The notes under the pieces were generated by a model. It did no database searches. It saw only the letters and a program-made list of their open reading frames with translations, and was not told the origin of the DNA. Positions 1 to 11,798 of a stretch of DNA of 64,000 bases are shown one piece after another. Source of the stretch: Acephala macrosclerotiorum (lineage: Eukaryota; Ascomycota; Leotiomycetes; Helotiales; Mollisiaceae); the NCBI GenBank assembly GCA_014904845.1, contig MU119277.1:124001-188000 (forward strand). Reading direction: 5' to 3'. Positions within the stretch are counted from its first letter, which is position 1. Each line of letters starts with the position of its first letter. Made by a program: the position numbers and the translations under genes.

Positions 1-1
1 G

Positions 2-235
2 GCAAGGGTCAGCCTACATATGCTGAGCCGCTTTGAAAGGGTCCTAGATGAGATTCGCAGCAGTTGTATCAATAGTAATGTCCTTGAAGAATCCATGGCC
101 GCTAACCTGTTGACAACGATAGTCAAGCAAGGTCTTGATGCCGGCGAAGGTGGGCAAAGCAGCGAAGAGGGACTGTTGAGAGATATCACGAAGAGTATTC
201 GGCAGCTACTGGATTTCAAGCTAGCCGCAGCTTGA
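2..235 (+). CDS. C-terminal end of an unidentified protein, cut by the window edge
   Basis: The frame is open from the first bases of the window to a TGA at 233-235 and encodes about 77 residues, mostly predicted helix (LSRFERVLDEIRSSC, then LLRDITKSIRQLLDF). The internal ATG at 20 is probably not the start, since the frame runs off the left edge. I do not recognise the family; a helical C-terminus like this would suit a fungal transcription factor, but nothing diagnostic is visible. It lies 400 bp from the P450 tail, so it may be the next gene of the same tailoring cluster. Whether it is coding at all is only moderately supported. Confidence 0.35.
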   Translation, partial: ARVSLHMLSRFERVLDEIRSSCINSNVLEESMAANLLTTIVKQGLDAGEGGQSSEEGLLRDITKSIRQLLDFKLAAA

Positions 236-636
236 TCGATATCTGAGCATCAAAGCGGCATCGCATGTGTTGGTCCGCAAAAGATAGAGAATCAATATAC
301 CGGTATGCCTTATGACCTACTTAAGATTCGGAAATGATGATTCTTTGTCTAAAGTTGGGGGATTGGTAGGATCTTTGGGTACTCGCTTTGATCAAGTCAT
401 TAAATGGCAGGCATCTGCCTGCAATGCTACTCTCACAACTGTTGAACAGAAGACTCAACAAGTGGTCTATGTATTCTGTTCAAAGACTTTGTGAAGGTGA
501 GATCATGAATGACTCTTACCTTCAAAATGAATAGAAAATCTCTCTTCAATCTGTCCCAAATTGTTCTTTCCACCATGGACTTCGTCTCTCAGGCCCCTCC
601 CTGCTTTACTATCCCCAAAGTAACCTCTCCTCAGCT
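236..636. other. Intergenic, no gene seen
   Basis: Only short open frames without family resemblance. It is the shared 3' side of the edge gene and the P450. Confidence 0.5.
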
Positions 637-2646
637 TCACACCTTCGCACTTCCATTCACAGTCCCATTATGCTTCCCATGAACAGGTTTGAAACTCACC
701 CAAACCTCTGGCAATGTCAAGAACCCTTCCAACTTGATGTCTCTATACCAATCAATATCCTTCCCATTTTTCAGTTCCCAATCAAATGTGTACACCAGCT
801 TCGCAAGTATGATCCTCGCTTCCACATATGCCAATCGCATACCCAAGCACGATCTGGAACCAAGAGAGAACGGTCGCGCGGCATTGCGATTGTCGTTTGA
901 GAAACGCGGGTTGTAGTATGCGTGGCTTTTGGGGAGCCAGCGCTCGGGATGGAAAGCCTGGGCGTCAGCGAAGAATTTCTCTGAGTGAGACGTTGTCCAG
1001 TTTGCTGTCGATACTACAGTCTATTATAGAAAGCATTAGCACTCATTCAGCCCGAGTTGCATATCCTCCTTGTCAGTTGCATTCTCAAGGTGATACAAAG
1101 CGGCGCGAGATGAGATGAGAGAGAAGCATACTCCCTTCGGAATGAACTGTCCATCTACAACCGCACCAGGACTAACCCTTGTCAAGCCAAGAGGAATACT
1201 AGGAAGGAGCCTGAGCCCCTCCTCAATGACCGCAGCCAGATACTTCAATTCCAGCGTAGCAGTATTATCAATCTCCTTCCCATCATGAAAAGCTCCCCTC
1301 ACCTCCTCCTGTAGCCTCTTTAAGCTCTCAGGATTGGTGAGCAGAAAGTACGTCACGCCAGTCAAGAACAACGATGTTGTATCAGACCCGCCGATGACCA
1401 GGAGTGTTGCTTGCGCGAGCATGAATTTCTCAGACTGGTCCCGGGATTTCTCACTGAGAAGATTCGTGAAGAAATCTACATGCTTGATCTCGTTTCGGCG
1501 CGCGATACGGGAACGGACTTTTTCGCGAGTAAGAGCTTGGTGCTTCTCAAATGCTGTTCGGAGGTCTCGAGGCGCGACGAGGAAGAGGAGAGGCCAGAGG
1601 ACAGGATAGCGCCGGAAGATAGCTGAGATCGCCCAGATGTGACCGGTATCATGGATCAAGCTTATCCAGAAGTGGTTTTTAGCTGACATTTGTCAGTATT
1701 CTGAAAGCGCGGTCGGAGGAGAGAGTTTTATACCAGCATTTAGAGCACCAAAAGGTTCGCCGAAAGTCAATTCTCCAGAAATGTCGAAAGTCAGGTATTT
1801 ATACCACTTATTCCTTGATTAGTATAGCTCTCGACTGGAAGTGAAGAAGGAACTTACTTCTTTTACGTCAACAGGTTCTTTGACCGCCAGCTTAGAAAGT
1901 TGCGAAATGAAGAGATCCACGTATTCATGGATGATCCCTTCTTGACGTGCCAGGGCTGCTGTTGTAAAGCCTGGTGCTAGAATGCGGCGGATCTCCTTGT
2001 GTTTGTCGACATCTCGCTCCGACACAATGGTGAGCTCTTTTTCACCGACGTCGTAGAAGTCAGACTTGATGAATGTGGCATGAGTATTTCTGCCAACCTG
2101 GCCATAGATATCTTCAGTCTGATCAGCAAAAATCTCACAAAAAAGAAGACTAGGTGAACTCTGCATACCGTTGAAGCTCTGAACAGTTGCGATAGATAGT
2201 TCGTTTGGTGCCGTTCGGACAAAATCGCCTAAACGAGCAAGGTCAACGCGGAAAGGCCCAGGAGATATCTGGGGGACATTGGCCATACCATATTGCTTGT
2301 GGAGCTCTTCGATATCTTGGAAATATTTTCCATAATACCATGATCGAGCAAACCACAATTGAGAGACCGCAGCAAGTCTTGGCCCTGGGAACTTCGCGAG
2401 GGGATGAAAGTAAAGTCGGTATATGGTACGGATAAAAAGATATCCCAAATACTATCAAATTAACACAAGAACATGCTTTGCGAAGGAGAAACGGACTATG
2501 GCAATACTATAGACGAAACCCTTGGTAAACGGGGTCGAAGTCCATGCACTCTTCACGATTAACTTCGTCAACTGCCATCTCGAGAGCCGCAATCTCCCAA
2601 CAGCATTCCGAGCAATGGAGATAGATTCGAAGAATCCAACAGCCAT
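637..2646 (-). CDS. Cytochrome P450 monooxygenase, multi-exon
   Basis: Haem-thiolate monooxygenase, probably ER-anchored, oxidising a small-molecule intermediate. The exons join cleanly: ATG at 2646 with an N-terminal hydrophobic stretch, intron about 2452-2496, then the proline hinge FHPLAKFPGPRLAA. Two short in-frame introns give the joins YG-DFVRTAPNELS and FN-DIYGQVGRN. Two more introns lie near 1690-1850. The I-helix oxygen-binding motif is GGSDTT, the ExxR motif is EEGLRL, and an intron at 1021-1131 leads to the last exon with PERW and the haem loop FSLGSRSCLG (Cys codon at 847-849), ending with a normal P450 tail. All diagnostic motifs are present, so it should be functional. The CYP family cannot be named from sequence alone. 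It is the outermost recognisable gene of the tailoring run. Confidence 0.93.
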
Positions 2647-3219
2647 GATTGTAAAATTGAATACGAACTTGTGACTTTATCACCGTCGCGGACCTGACAA
2701 AAGGATATAAATATATATGAAGTTCCGTCGGGTGCAGGCCCCGAAGCCGAATATTGTCGAGGCTCCGAAACGGTACAGCAAAACAATCGGACTGCGTTCT
2801 CAGGAGCTGTAGGGGAACGGAGCTCGAGACAACACGCCATTCTATCATTTGGTTCAAGTAGATTTCGGCCGTTTGTGGCACTGTCTGAACTTACAGCAGC
2901 TGCGTTGGGCTGTTCGCTATGTATTCGCAGGGAATTCACAGCAATCCCTCAAGAACCTTAGGCTAATTCCATGGATCATAAACTCAAGGCGGCGATGTGA
3001 GCTACGGCTGTAGAAAGCATTTAAGTATGATCATTGCCATATGATTGCGTTCGACGTATAGTCATAAAGGGTGGTGAAGGGCTCAAGTGTGAGAATTTAA
3101 GTTTTAAGACGAATAATTTTAAGGTTTATAACGAGGGCTCAAATGTACGGCTCTAACAGTATAGCTCAGCATAGTCCTTCCTCTGAACTCCGTCACTATT
3201 ATTAACTCTACAACATCGA
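2647..3219. other. Intergenic between P450 and flavin monooxygenase
   Basis: Holds the P450 promoter and the 3' flank of the monooxygenase gene. Overlapping open frames on the minus strand near 2507-2939 show no family features and are shadows or UTR. Confidence 0.5.
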
Positions 3220-4971
3220 TCACTCCACCTTGATCTCCAGCGATGGCGATGGCAATGGCAATGGCAATCCGACCGTACTTTGCGGAGCAAAAACCTTCTT
3301 GACCCAGTCTCTTCTCTCCTGGTTCTTGCTGATCCACTGCTTCGAGTATCCTTCGATGGGTGGCACCCCAAATACTGCTGCATCACGATTCACCCACTTC
3401 ACGATTGAGTCAACATACTCGATCTCACCGTCCTTGAGCACATGGAACGATCTTCCCAAGCCTTTCATCAACACGCGCTGCCGATATTCCTCCCTCATCT
3501 CCTCCGCGATAGGTAACGTGGCCCGACCAGAGAAGACTGCAGCCACGGCGATCGCCTGAAATTCGAAAAGAGAGAACGAAGACACAGAATATGCGGTGCC
3601 TACAAATGCCAGCGTAGGGTCGGGGATGTAGAAGATATCTTTGTGCAGGTTGTGTGCCTGGGTACCGTCCGTTACCAGGACCTTCTCGTCCGCCGCTTCA
3701 AGAGGGACATCGTCGCGATGAAGTGCCTGGAGGAATGGATACGAGATGTGGTAGCCTGTGCATATCACAATTCGATGAACGTCTTTCAGCACGCGCCCAT
3801 CATCGAGATGTATGGCAGCTGGAATTGGCTCATCGTCTCTGAGTTCGACAACAGCACCGCCCTGTCCGGCTCCTTGCAATGTCGCGGTCTCGAACGATGC
3901 GATCATACCCACTCTCTCTGCGTTCGCTGGAAGGAATCGAGCTGGTATATCATACGGGCTGCTCCGAGCTACCTGGTATATTTTGGATGCAAAACCACTC
4001 GCTTCATTTGCAATATCAGTTGACGAGACGCCAGCTCCGATCAGGAGGACATTCTGCGGAAGCTTGAATTAGTCACTATAGGGAGAGCATTCTCGGCCAA
4101 GCCTCACCTGGCCTCGAAATAGCCTGGGATTTCTGTATGTTCTCGAGTGAGAGATGCGATCAGGCCATCTCAACTTCCATTCTTGCAAACCAGCCAGGTC
4201 GGGAACTTTGGCAGCGTGATAGTGACCTGAGGCAACAAGAACTGCATCAAATTCCTGAAATTCTTAGCAAGAGAATTTTTCGAATCTGTGGAATTTCTCA
4301 CGTCGGACTTGTACTCAAGCCTTCCACTATCGATGCTTTCTTTGACCAGAGTCGAAGTTTTCACTTGCCACTTCTCTCCTTTCTTTGCTAAATCTTCAAC
4401 CCGCGTATTAAATTCTATCAATTTCTCAACGTCGTTGTCTCTAGCAAAGCTGCGAATGTACTCGAGAATGACTTCATGTTTCACGTAATCAGGAGTTCCC
4501 TCTTTCCACGGGCTTCCCTTCAATCCCAGAAGGGACGTTGGTATATTGTTCATCAACCCTTCGTATGCTGGTCTTTTAGTGTTTAGCGAACTCCTATCCC
4601 ATTTCGATACAGGTCTACTTACCCTGGTGGAGCATGTTGCAATTCAAAATCCCTGATGTCTTTGACAGTCTGCACTCCCATCGTTTGGCCGTCTACGGCC
4701 AGCAGTTCGTCTGTAATTGGGGCGAAATCTGCAACGGATGGTCGAAGTGACGGATACCCAGGCTCTGGTGCTATTCTCTCGTCGTACGACCTGAAGCTCT
4801 GATCAGTGGGTGTGGGTAGGCCTTCTCCGGGATACGAGCTGCGTACCAAATTCCACCAACTGTGGAAGCACGCTCATACACAATGACCTTCAAGCCTGCA
4901 TTAGCAAGGGCTTTGGCAGCAGTCACCCCGCTGACCCCCGCTCCAATTACTGCAACTCTTTCAACATGCAT
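3220..4971 (-). CDS. FAD/NADPH flavin-containing monooxygenase (FMO-like)
   Basis: Class B flavoprotein monooxygenase, expected to hydroxylate or N/S-oxidise a substrate with NADPH and O2. Starting at ATG 4971 the protein opens with the FAD Rossmann motif GAGVSG and GGIW. A GT-AG intron then restores GGIW-SYDERIAPEPGYPSL. A second intron (after HAPPG) leads to AYEGLMNNIPTS. The FMO fingerprint RISHSRTYR (FxGxxxHSxxY type), a second nucleotide-binding GAGVSSTD and the CTGYHISYPF motif follow in order. The C-terminus is a short proline/leucine-rich tail ending at a TGA. It is divergent from the hydrolase at 5492. Its neighbours suggest a secondary-metabolite tailoring role; a Baeyer-Villiger reaction is possible but not demonstrated by the sequence. 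Confidence 0.9.
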
Positions 4972-5491
4972 TCTGGTTTTACTCTGAAGATCGCTGATGA
5001 GAACGATTGAAAATTGCGGTCTTTAAGCACGCAAGCAGCTAGGGTATTCGGTCCTTGGCACGTTATGCATGTACCCTCAACACAGAAGACTACAGATTCG
5101 CCGCTGCATTGCATACTGCTTAGGTCGCCCTGCGTGTTGATGTTCGGAACTACAAGGTACTGCGCTTGGTCTCCGACCCCGAATCCCACTCCGAATAAAC
5201 GCCTCCCACTTCCCGATTCGCTTTCTAAGAAGTTCGGGGCAAGCCACCCCACAAATCATGAACTGTTGGTAATCACGATCAGAAATCCGTGGTTCGTCCT
5301 AGCGACCCGAAATCTCGTCGAACTGCCTCTCTGAGGCGCAGCTAATCTAATGATTGTTTGGGCAGTTGCTAAAGAGAATTCATTCTGCTTTTACACTGTT
5401 TAGATCCCTGCTTGTTCAGCGCATTTGGAGCTGCTCCAGTTTCTAGATCAGATCATCTTCTTGCTTTCTATCGAGCCTCTAGCAAACCCAC
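4972..5491. promoter_or_regulatory. Shared promoter region of the divergent FMO and hydrolase genes
   Basis: About 520 bp separates the two start codons, which point away from each other. No individual binding site could be identified with confidence. Confidence 0.45.
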
Positions 5492-6688
5492 ATGTCTCTT
5501 AAAGCTGAGCAACTCCTGGCCCTTGGCAAACCAGACAGAGAGTTCGAGGAGGTACCAATTCCCTCAACCCCAAACTTTTGATATTGGCTTAATGTTTCCG
5601 TAGTTGCTAGCAAAGCGGGAACCCTATGTTATTCTCGATGACGACTTCAATGTTCCCCGGCTACGCGAACAAGAGAAAGCATATATGAAGTCAGTTGGCG
5701 CGTTATCAAAACCCAAAGCAGACATCATTGAGGTAGAGCGCAGGATACCAGTCAGAGATGGGACTTCAATCACAATCCGCTTTCACAGTCCTCGTGTGCC
5801 TCCAGTGTCTGGAAGTCCTATCTTCGTGATGCTTCATAGTGGGGGCTATTGCATTGGTGGACTAGACAACAGGATTGAAGACTGTCGTATGTTTGTGGAG
5901 AAATGGGGCTTCGTGGTCATCAACGTGGACTACCGCCTGGCACCTGAGCACCCATTCCCCACCCCTGTTTATGATGCCTATGATGCCGTCAAATGGGTAA
6001 GCTTCTATTCCCTTTCTCATGTAGAGAGGGACTACATCTGACGGACCCAGGCGGCCGCTAATGCGCATGAGCTCCGTGCCAACCCTGTTGCTGGGTTTAT
6101 AGTGGGAGGCAATTCAACTGGTGCAAGCCTCGCTGCCTCCGTTTCCCTTCTCGCCCGGGATGAAGGGTTGTCTCCGCCACTCACTGGAGCCTTGCTCAGC
6201 ATCCCAACTGTGGTGTATCCCTCTGTCCTTCCCGACAAGTATCGTGATGTATATCTCGCTCGTGGGCAGAACGCGAATGCTCCCTACTACTTGACGAGGC
6301 TCAATGAGGTCTTTGAAGGTACGAGAACTTTGCATACTTCTTTCCCCGTGCCTCATTTGCGAGTGTTGGCTAACGCCTACCAGCGGCCTTTAAGCCTGAT
6401 ATCACATCATTCTTGGCATCACCGCTCCTTCATCCAAAGGGCCACCACAATCTTCCGCCGGCCTACGTTCAGATCTGCGGGTTGGATCCAGCTCGTGATG
6501 ACGGCTTCATTTATGATACTGTTCTCAGAGAAGCGGGAAACAAGACGCTTGTGGATGTTTATCCCGGCCTTCCTCATGCATTTTGGGCTTTCCTCCCTCA
6601 ACTGTCTACTAGCAAGAAGTATGCAGAAGACATGAGGAATGGGATCTCGTGGTTGCTGGCTGAGGGAAGGTTGACGAATGGACATTGA
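5492..6688 (+). CDS. Alpha/beta hydrolase of the hormone-sensitive-lipase type (alpha/beta-hydrolase 3)
   Basis: Probable esterase/lipase acting on a small ester or lactone. Exon 1 (5492-5551) encodes MSLKAEQLLALGKPDREFEE. Introns at 5552-5603, about 5997-6053 and about 6319-6384 give a continuous protein of roughly 330 residues. The oxyanion-hole region reads HSGGYCIGG where the family usually has HGGG, and DYRLAPEHPFPTP is the standard family block. The nucleophile elbow is GGNSTGAS instead of GDSAGG, with Ser as the likely nucleophile. The acid is in LDPARDDG and the His in PGLPHAFW. The triad therefore looks complete despite the unusual oxyanion and elbow residues. It is divergent from the FMO, consistent with co-regulation. 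Confidence 0.88.
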
Positions 6689-7166
6689 TATTATTTCCTT
6701 CGAGTCAACTTAACATCAATTTTTACAGCTGGAGTGCGTATATACGTCGCCTCCAAAAAAATTTTCAACGTTCAATCAATCTTGCCAAGCTGTTGGTTGC
6801 TGAATCTACCCTGAAAATTTCCATATTCGGTAATAATTATTCTCTTATCAAGTCGGAATCCGGCTTGCATTGAGGATACTCTTTGAGGTGGATAGAAACT
6901 GCGTCACCCGAATGATACCATTAACATGTGTGACTGGTACAGGTCCTGGATGGGTACATGTGTGTGTTCTTGCGGAATAGTAAGGCTTTATTATTCATGC
7001 CGAGAGGAAATTATGGTCTGCCAATTTAGTCTTCAAGTCTTGACTCTAAGTCAGTCTCTTCCCAAAATACTTTGAAATCGTCCTGGCACGCTATAACAAT
7101 AACAAACCCTGGATAATCTCTTCGCCTCTAAAAATGACAACAGTAGTGGTCCCAATATCCCACAGT
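6689..7166. other. Intergenic between convergent genes
   Basis: 3' flanks of the hydrolase (+) and the MFS gene (-); no gene seen. Confidence 0.5.
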
Positions 7167-9328
7167 CTAAACAGTGGAAACGGTCTCCGACTCCTGCTCT
7201 CTCAATCTGTCCTGAGCTTTGTTTCTCAACTCCCTCTTCCACAGCCAATTCACAGCCCAGGCGAGCACAATTTGCAGCGCGAATGCAACACAGCTCCAAA
7301 TCCAGCCCTTGGTAAATCTCGGGGATGCAGTTTGAGGATAAGTCAAGAGCGGCAACCAGGCATTAAATGCGTAGCCCATTGCGTTCATGATACCGATGAC
7401 AATGGCACGTTCTTCGGCGTCGCCGCCACAGATCTCGTTCGTCCAGGTGAGCGCGAGGAATCCGAAGGGAACAGATGCGCGGTTGAGGAAGAGGGCGAAC
7501 CATTTTAGTCCGCTGGGGACGACCCACTAGGAGAAGGACGAGTCAGCAATTGTCCTTTCCTGAATGTCTCGGGATTATTTTTCAAGAGCAATATCATGAG
7601 ACATTCAAAAAATAGAAAAGTGGTAGATCCCCGGTTTACGTACGATTGCCAGGACTATGCTGGAGAAGAGACCTAGGCCCTGGAGCAAGATGCGTTAGTG
7701 AATGGAGTTTTTTAAGCGGAAGGAAGAAGGGATGGGTAAGACGTACTGAGACTAAGGACATGACTGCGGGCCTGTTGCGGAAGAAATCACTGAGTATGGC
7801 GAAGACGACCGAAGCAACAAGTTGGACGCCGGCTTGTGCTGTAGGAAGAAGATTCTACCAGCAAAGTAAGCTATTGTCCCTTCTTCCTCATTTTGGCGCC
7901 AAGGACGACCTACCAACTTAGTAACTGACCAGTTCTCGGACTTCAACCAAAGCGTGAGAGGATTGACACTGTTAGATGACCCATTGTTGGAAAAGATGAT
8001 ATAGAGTATCGTGAGCGCATAGACGCGCCAAGTCGCAAACACCCTCCTCACGATACTCCATCCAAACTTGGTGAAAGGCTTGCGCCCCACATCTACCATA
8101 CGTTTGATAGCAATAGCTCTGTCTCTCTCATTCAAGTAGAATGCCTTCGTGGTTTGAGGATAGTCAGGAAGAAGCCAGAATCCCGCCAACGCAATAGGGA
8201 TGCTAATAACTCCATCCATGATAAAGAGCCACTGCCAGCCAGCTTTGCCACCTACTCCGTCAAGCGACAACACTGCGATCTGGAGGTATCCGGAGAACAT
8301 ACCCGCCGCTGATCCAACAGCATATAGGATTCCAGCCCGCTTTGCCAATTCAGCGTTGGTGTACCTACGCCAGCGAATTAGCAATTTAGAGTCACATATT
8401 TGGAGAGGGGTCCAGAGCTGAGAGCTGTCTCAGGAGCTATGTAAACGGAGTGTCTCAGATCCAAAGGAAGCCCCCAGCTCCGAAGCTCCCTTACAAGAAA
8501 ACAGCAATTCAGTAAGGAAATAAGCTTACCAGGACCCGAGAACAAAGTGAGCTGCGGGGTAGAAAATGGACCTAACCCGGGTTCACAGAGTCAGCATGCT
8601 TGTTTAATGCGGCTCAGAGATCTCAAAAATAGGAGGACACAAGACGGAAGGGGCATCATTGTGGGCGAGAACGTAAGACTTACTCCGCAAATCCAATCAA
8701 GAAGCGAATTCCAATTACCTGGCTAGATGTAGTTGCAGCAGCCAAGACGAACGTGAGAATAGTCCAGAGGATTTCACATGAGGGGATCCAGATGCTCGGG
8801 CGGACTTTGCTGAGGATGATTTGAGACGGAATCATACCAACAATGTAACCTTGGATTATTAGCAACGAGAGTGGGACAGATCGGGAGGAGGGAAGATACC
8901 GATTGTCCATGAAGTGTCGACCAAGTTGAGTTGTACTCCATACATGTTCAAATCCTCCTTCATGCCACTCACGAACGCAGTTCCGATGTTAGCTTGATCG
9001 AGACCTTTGCAGAAATACCCAAGCGAGAGCATGGTCAGGAGGTAGAGGTCGAGCTTCTGAACAAATCTTCGCTCCTCTTTAGATCTAGTGGGATCATAGT
9101 CCTATGATCTGGTCAGATTGTGTGTTCTGGTATCGAGGGTAACAGAATACCTACCCAAATGTAAGACCACCAAGGTGCACTCTTGACAGTGCCAAGACTA
9201 TCCTTTTCATCGCCAGGATCATCGTTAGTGATGGCAGAGATTTCGATTTTGTCATCCGGTAGAGCTTTACTGTCGATATATTGATTCTGTGGTGGCACAG
9301 GAGTACCAGAAGAAATTGCATTTGGCAT
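7167..9328 (-). CDS. MFS transporter, allantoate permease (Dal5/Tna1)-like
   Basis: Plasma-membrane major facilitator of the anion:cation symporter branch used for organic acids and vitamins, and also found as an exporter in metabolite clusters. The start chosen is ATG 9328 (MPNAISSG). The cytosolic N-terminus ends at PWWSYIW, and after an intron comes DPTRSKEERRFVQKLD followed by the first membrane helix, LYLLTMLSLGYFCKGLDQAN, which is typical of the Dal5 family. Later exons carry GMIPSQIILSKVRPS and the central block LLPDYPQTTKAFYLNERDR. The gene ends at QESETVSTV with a TAG at 7167-7169. At least five small introns are needed. The substrate is unknown; from the context, export or uptake linked to the neighbouring pathway is an inference. 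Confidence 0.87.
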
Positions 9329-10143
9329 GATGTTCGAGAGAAATGGAGATGATGCCCAAGAGTTTGGTTGCTGGAACCTGTATAGAACCAAAAGCTCGCG
9401 TAGATGCACGAAGTAACCTTAATGTGGTGAATAAACGAGGTCCATTCTAAAGTCCTTGTACTTCCCGCGTCCCAGGAAAAGCCCCCCTGCTGCAGATATT
9501 CGGAGTCTCGAAATGGAAATGTTCGGACTCAGCCACGAAATCGCGACTCCGATGTCTGCGAGCACGCAATTGCCGACTACCGAGTTGAGTGAGCGGAATG
9601 GGATTTCAACGGAGAATCAATTGATTATGCAAGTTGGAAATCCACATTAAGCTTCTGATCAATGATAGACCTCGGCGGGGGTAGGGTACAGAGTCGCTGA
9701 GGATCCGGTGTTGGGGCCAGCATAGCAGCGAATTGCAATACTACATACACCAAGTGATAAAATATCCCCAAAAAGTATCACTCCTAAAGTCCAAGATTCT
9801 CAGAGGCTTCCACAACTTCATAACGCATGCCAAAGATATAGCTTTGAAGTATATGTGGCAACTGATGGCTTGCCAAAAGCACAGAACTTGTTCGAGCTCT
9901 CAAAAGGACACCGCAAGAAACCCTACAAGCATAATACCATATGAAACCCGTATTAGCGATTTCCCTGTGGTTACAAGAGGTGATATGAGAAGAGGAGAAC
10001 AACGTGCGTACAATGTGCATGCTGGGAGACAACATCGCACCGGAGCTGAGTAGAGGAGAACACAACTTCATTTAGACTCTGGAGCCAATTCCTCCAAAAA
10101 TGATCTAAAAAAACCCTGTAGCCCTGATGCAGCCACATGGACG
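9329..10143. other. Intergenic, no gene seen
   Basis: MFS promoter side plus the 3' flank of the lipocalin-like gene. Several open frames of up to 106 codons overlap each other on both strands and show no domain features. Confidence 0.45.
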
Positions 10144-11464
10144 TTACAGCTCGTCGGCATAGTTACTCTTGAAAAAGGGCGAGTCTTTCGGAAAAACAAG
10201 CTGTTCCACCAACGCAACACCAGTATACTTCTCGCCATCAATCTCCCCACCACTGGCGCGAGCCGCAAATCCTGTTCCTCCAGATCCCTCTCCCAATGCG
10301 AATTCAAAAGAAACAACACTGTGCTCGAAGATAAAATGCCAATGCTTGCCCGTTTCAGGCGACACCAGATTCAGAACATGGCCAGTTGCTCGATCCGCCA
10401 GGGTTCCAGTGATTTTGCCGTTGTATGTCTTGCTCAAAGTAACGTACTCGTTTGTTTTAGAGACATGCCCCAACGTGGCTGAGAAGATCTTCTGTCCGTT
10501 CTCCCACAAGATGACGGAGGGATAGGTGACTCCAGGAGTCAAAATATGGGACTTCAAGGCTTGATAGGTGAGTTGATAAGGTCCCAGTTCACTGCGGACA
10601 ATGCTCAGCCCTTCCAGAACTGTAAACCAGCTAAAGGCTGTCCACATATGCTCATGACCGCCTAGACCAGTCCAGACGTAGGGTGTTCCCTCAATCGAGA
10701 GGTCGACGTTGATGCTACCAGTAGGAATAGGTTCCAACCAATGAAAGAAAGGCGCAGCAGCCGTTGTAGAGTTGATCGCTCCTGGAAATACCGAACCATC
10801 AGGGTAGCGCGCTTGTGAGGTCGACTCGATTTCGAAGGATCCTTTGAGAAGAGGGGTATCGATCTCAACGTTGGCGTGCTTGTGGTCGTTCGAGACCTCG
10901 AAGGAGTATGTGATATCTGGGCTTGACCAAGTTCCAATCACGCTATTCCCGCACTCCTCGACTACAGAGTGTGCTACGTGGTGATCTTGCGAGTAGATTG
11001 TTCCATTCTCAAAAACAAGGTCGAGCGAAACGCGGAAGTTTCCAGTGCCCAGAATTGCGTAGTTGGGGTCGCGGTAAACTAGTTGATATAGAGTCAGCAA
11101 TTCCCTTCCCAAACACGACTTACGGACAAGAGAAAAGTGCCCTAAGAATTCTCGTTCACTCACAGCCAATTACCAACCCAGTCTTCGAGTCACTGCCGAT
11201 GCCATCAAATTCCCACTGCTCGCCAGCAGTCTTGTTCATCGGATTCAGCTTAGGCGCATTGAGAGGGTCGAGAGGAGAGGTTCGAAAGTCGATCAACTGA
11301 TCGTATGTTTCGTAGGCTGTATAGTGAGATGATTTGCAACCATCGCGGAGTGCGACTTGCAAGTCGTTCCCATTTCCTCCCCATGGCCAACTGTACCCGA
11401 GGCTGTGTTGAACCAGCAGCGAAGTAAAAAGGAAGACATTTGCAAATCTAATAGACGTAGACAT
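10144..11464 (-). CDS. Secretory lipocalin/AttH-like protein related to fungal Diels-Alderases
   Basis: The family (CghA, Fsa2, CcsF and the hetero-cyclases AsR5/EupF) folds as a double beta-barrel and steers pericyclic cyclisation of polyketide products. Visible here are an N-terminal signal peptide (MSTSIRFANVFLFTSLLVQ, cleavage near SLGYS), the family-like block EQWEFDGIGSDSKTGLVIG, and a GT-AG intron at about 11080-11156. The long beta-rich second exon carries GTWSSPDITYSF, WTGLGGHEHMWTAFSWF and SELGPYQLTYQ, and ends in FKSNYADEL. About 425 residues, the usual size for the family. ATG 11464 was chosen because the signal peptide starts there. It is divergent from the enoyl reductase across 334 bp. 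The enzymatic role is inferred from similarity recalled for the family; a non-catalytic lipocalin remains possible. Confidence 0.72.
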
Positions 11465-11798
11465 TTTAAAAGGTCGAAAGACGATGTTCATCTCAATCAT
11501 CACTTTTGAAACTTTTCAGATACATCCCTCTCGCGGTACATGTATGAGTCTGTTTATCCTTGGCGGGCATTCGTGAACCGAGTCCGAATGCAGTCACTCG
11601 GACGCCCGATACCGACAATGCATTCCGAAAAGAAGTAAAGGATTGAGATTTCAATTGCACGCAGACGTTTTAAGAACAGATGACCGATATAGGTAGATAG
11701 ACTTGCATGTGCTTTGTGATCGAGGATCGTCTGCTTTTTGTTCGAAGTACAACCACGATCATCTTCTCGCTGCAAGCCTCCGACTACAGGAGCCAAGG
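11465..11798. promoter_or_regulatory. Compact bidirectional promoter between cyclase-like and enoyl reductase genes
   Basis: Only 334 bp separates the two divergent start codons, so both genes probably share regulatory sites. No specific operator was recognised. Confidence 0.5.
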
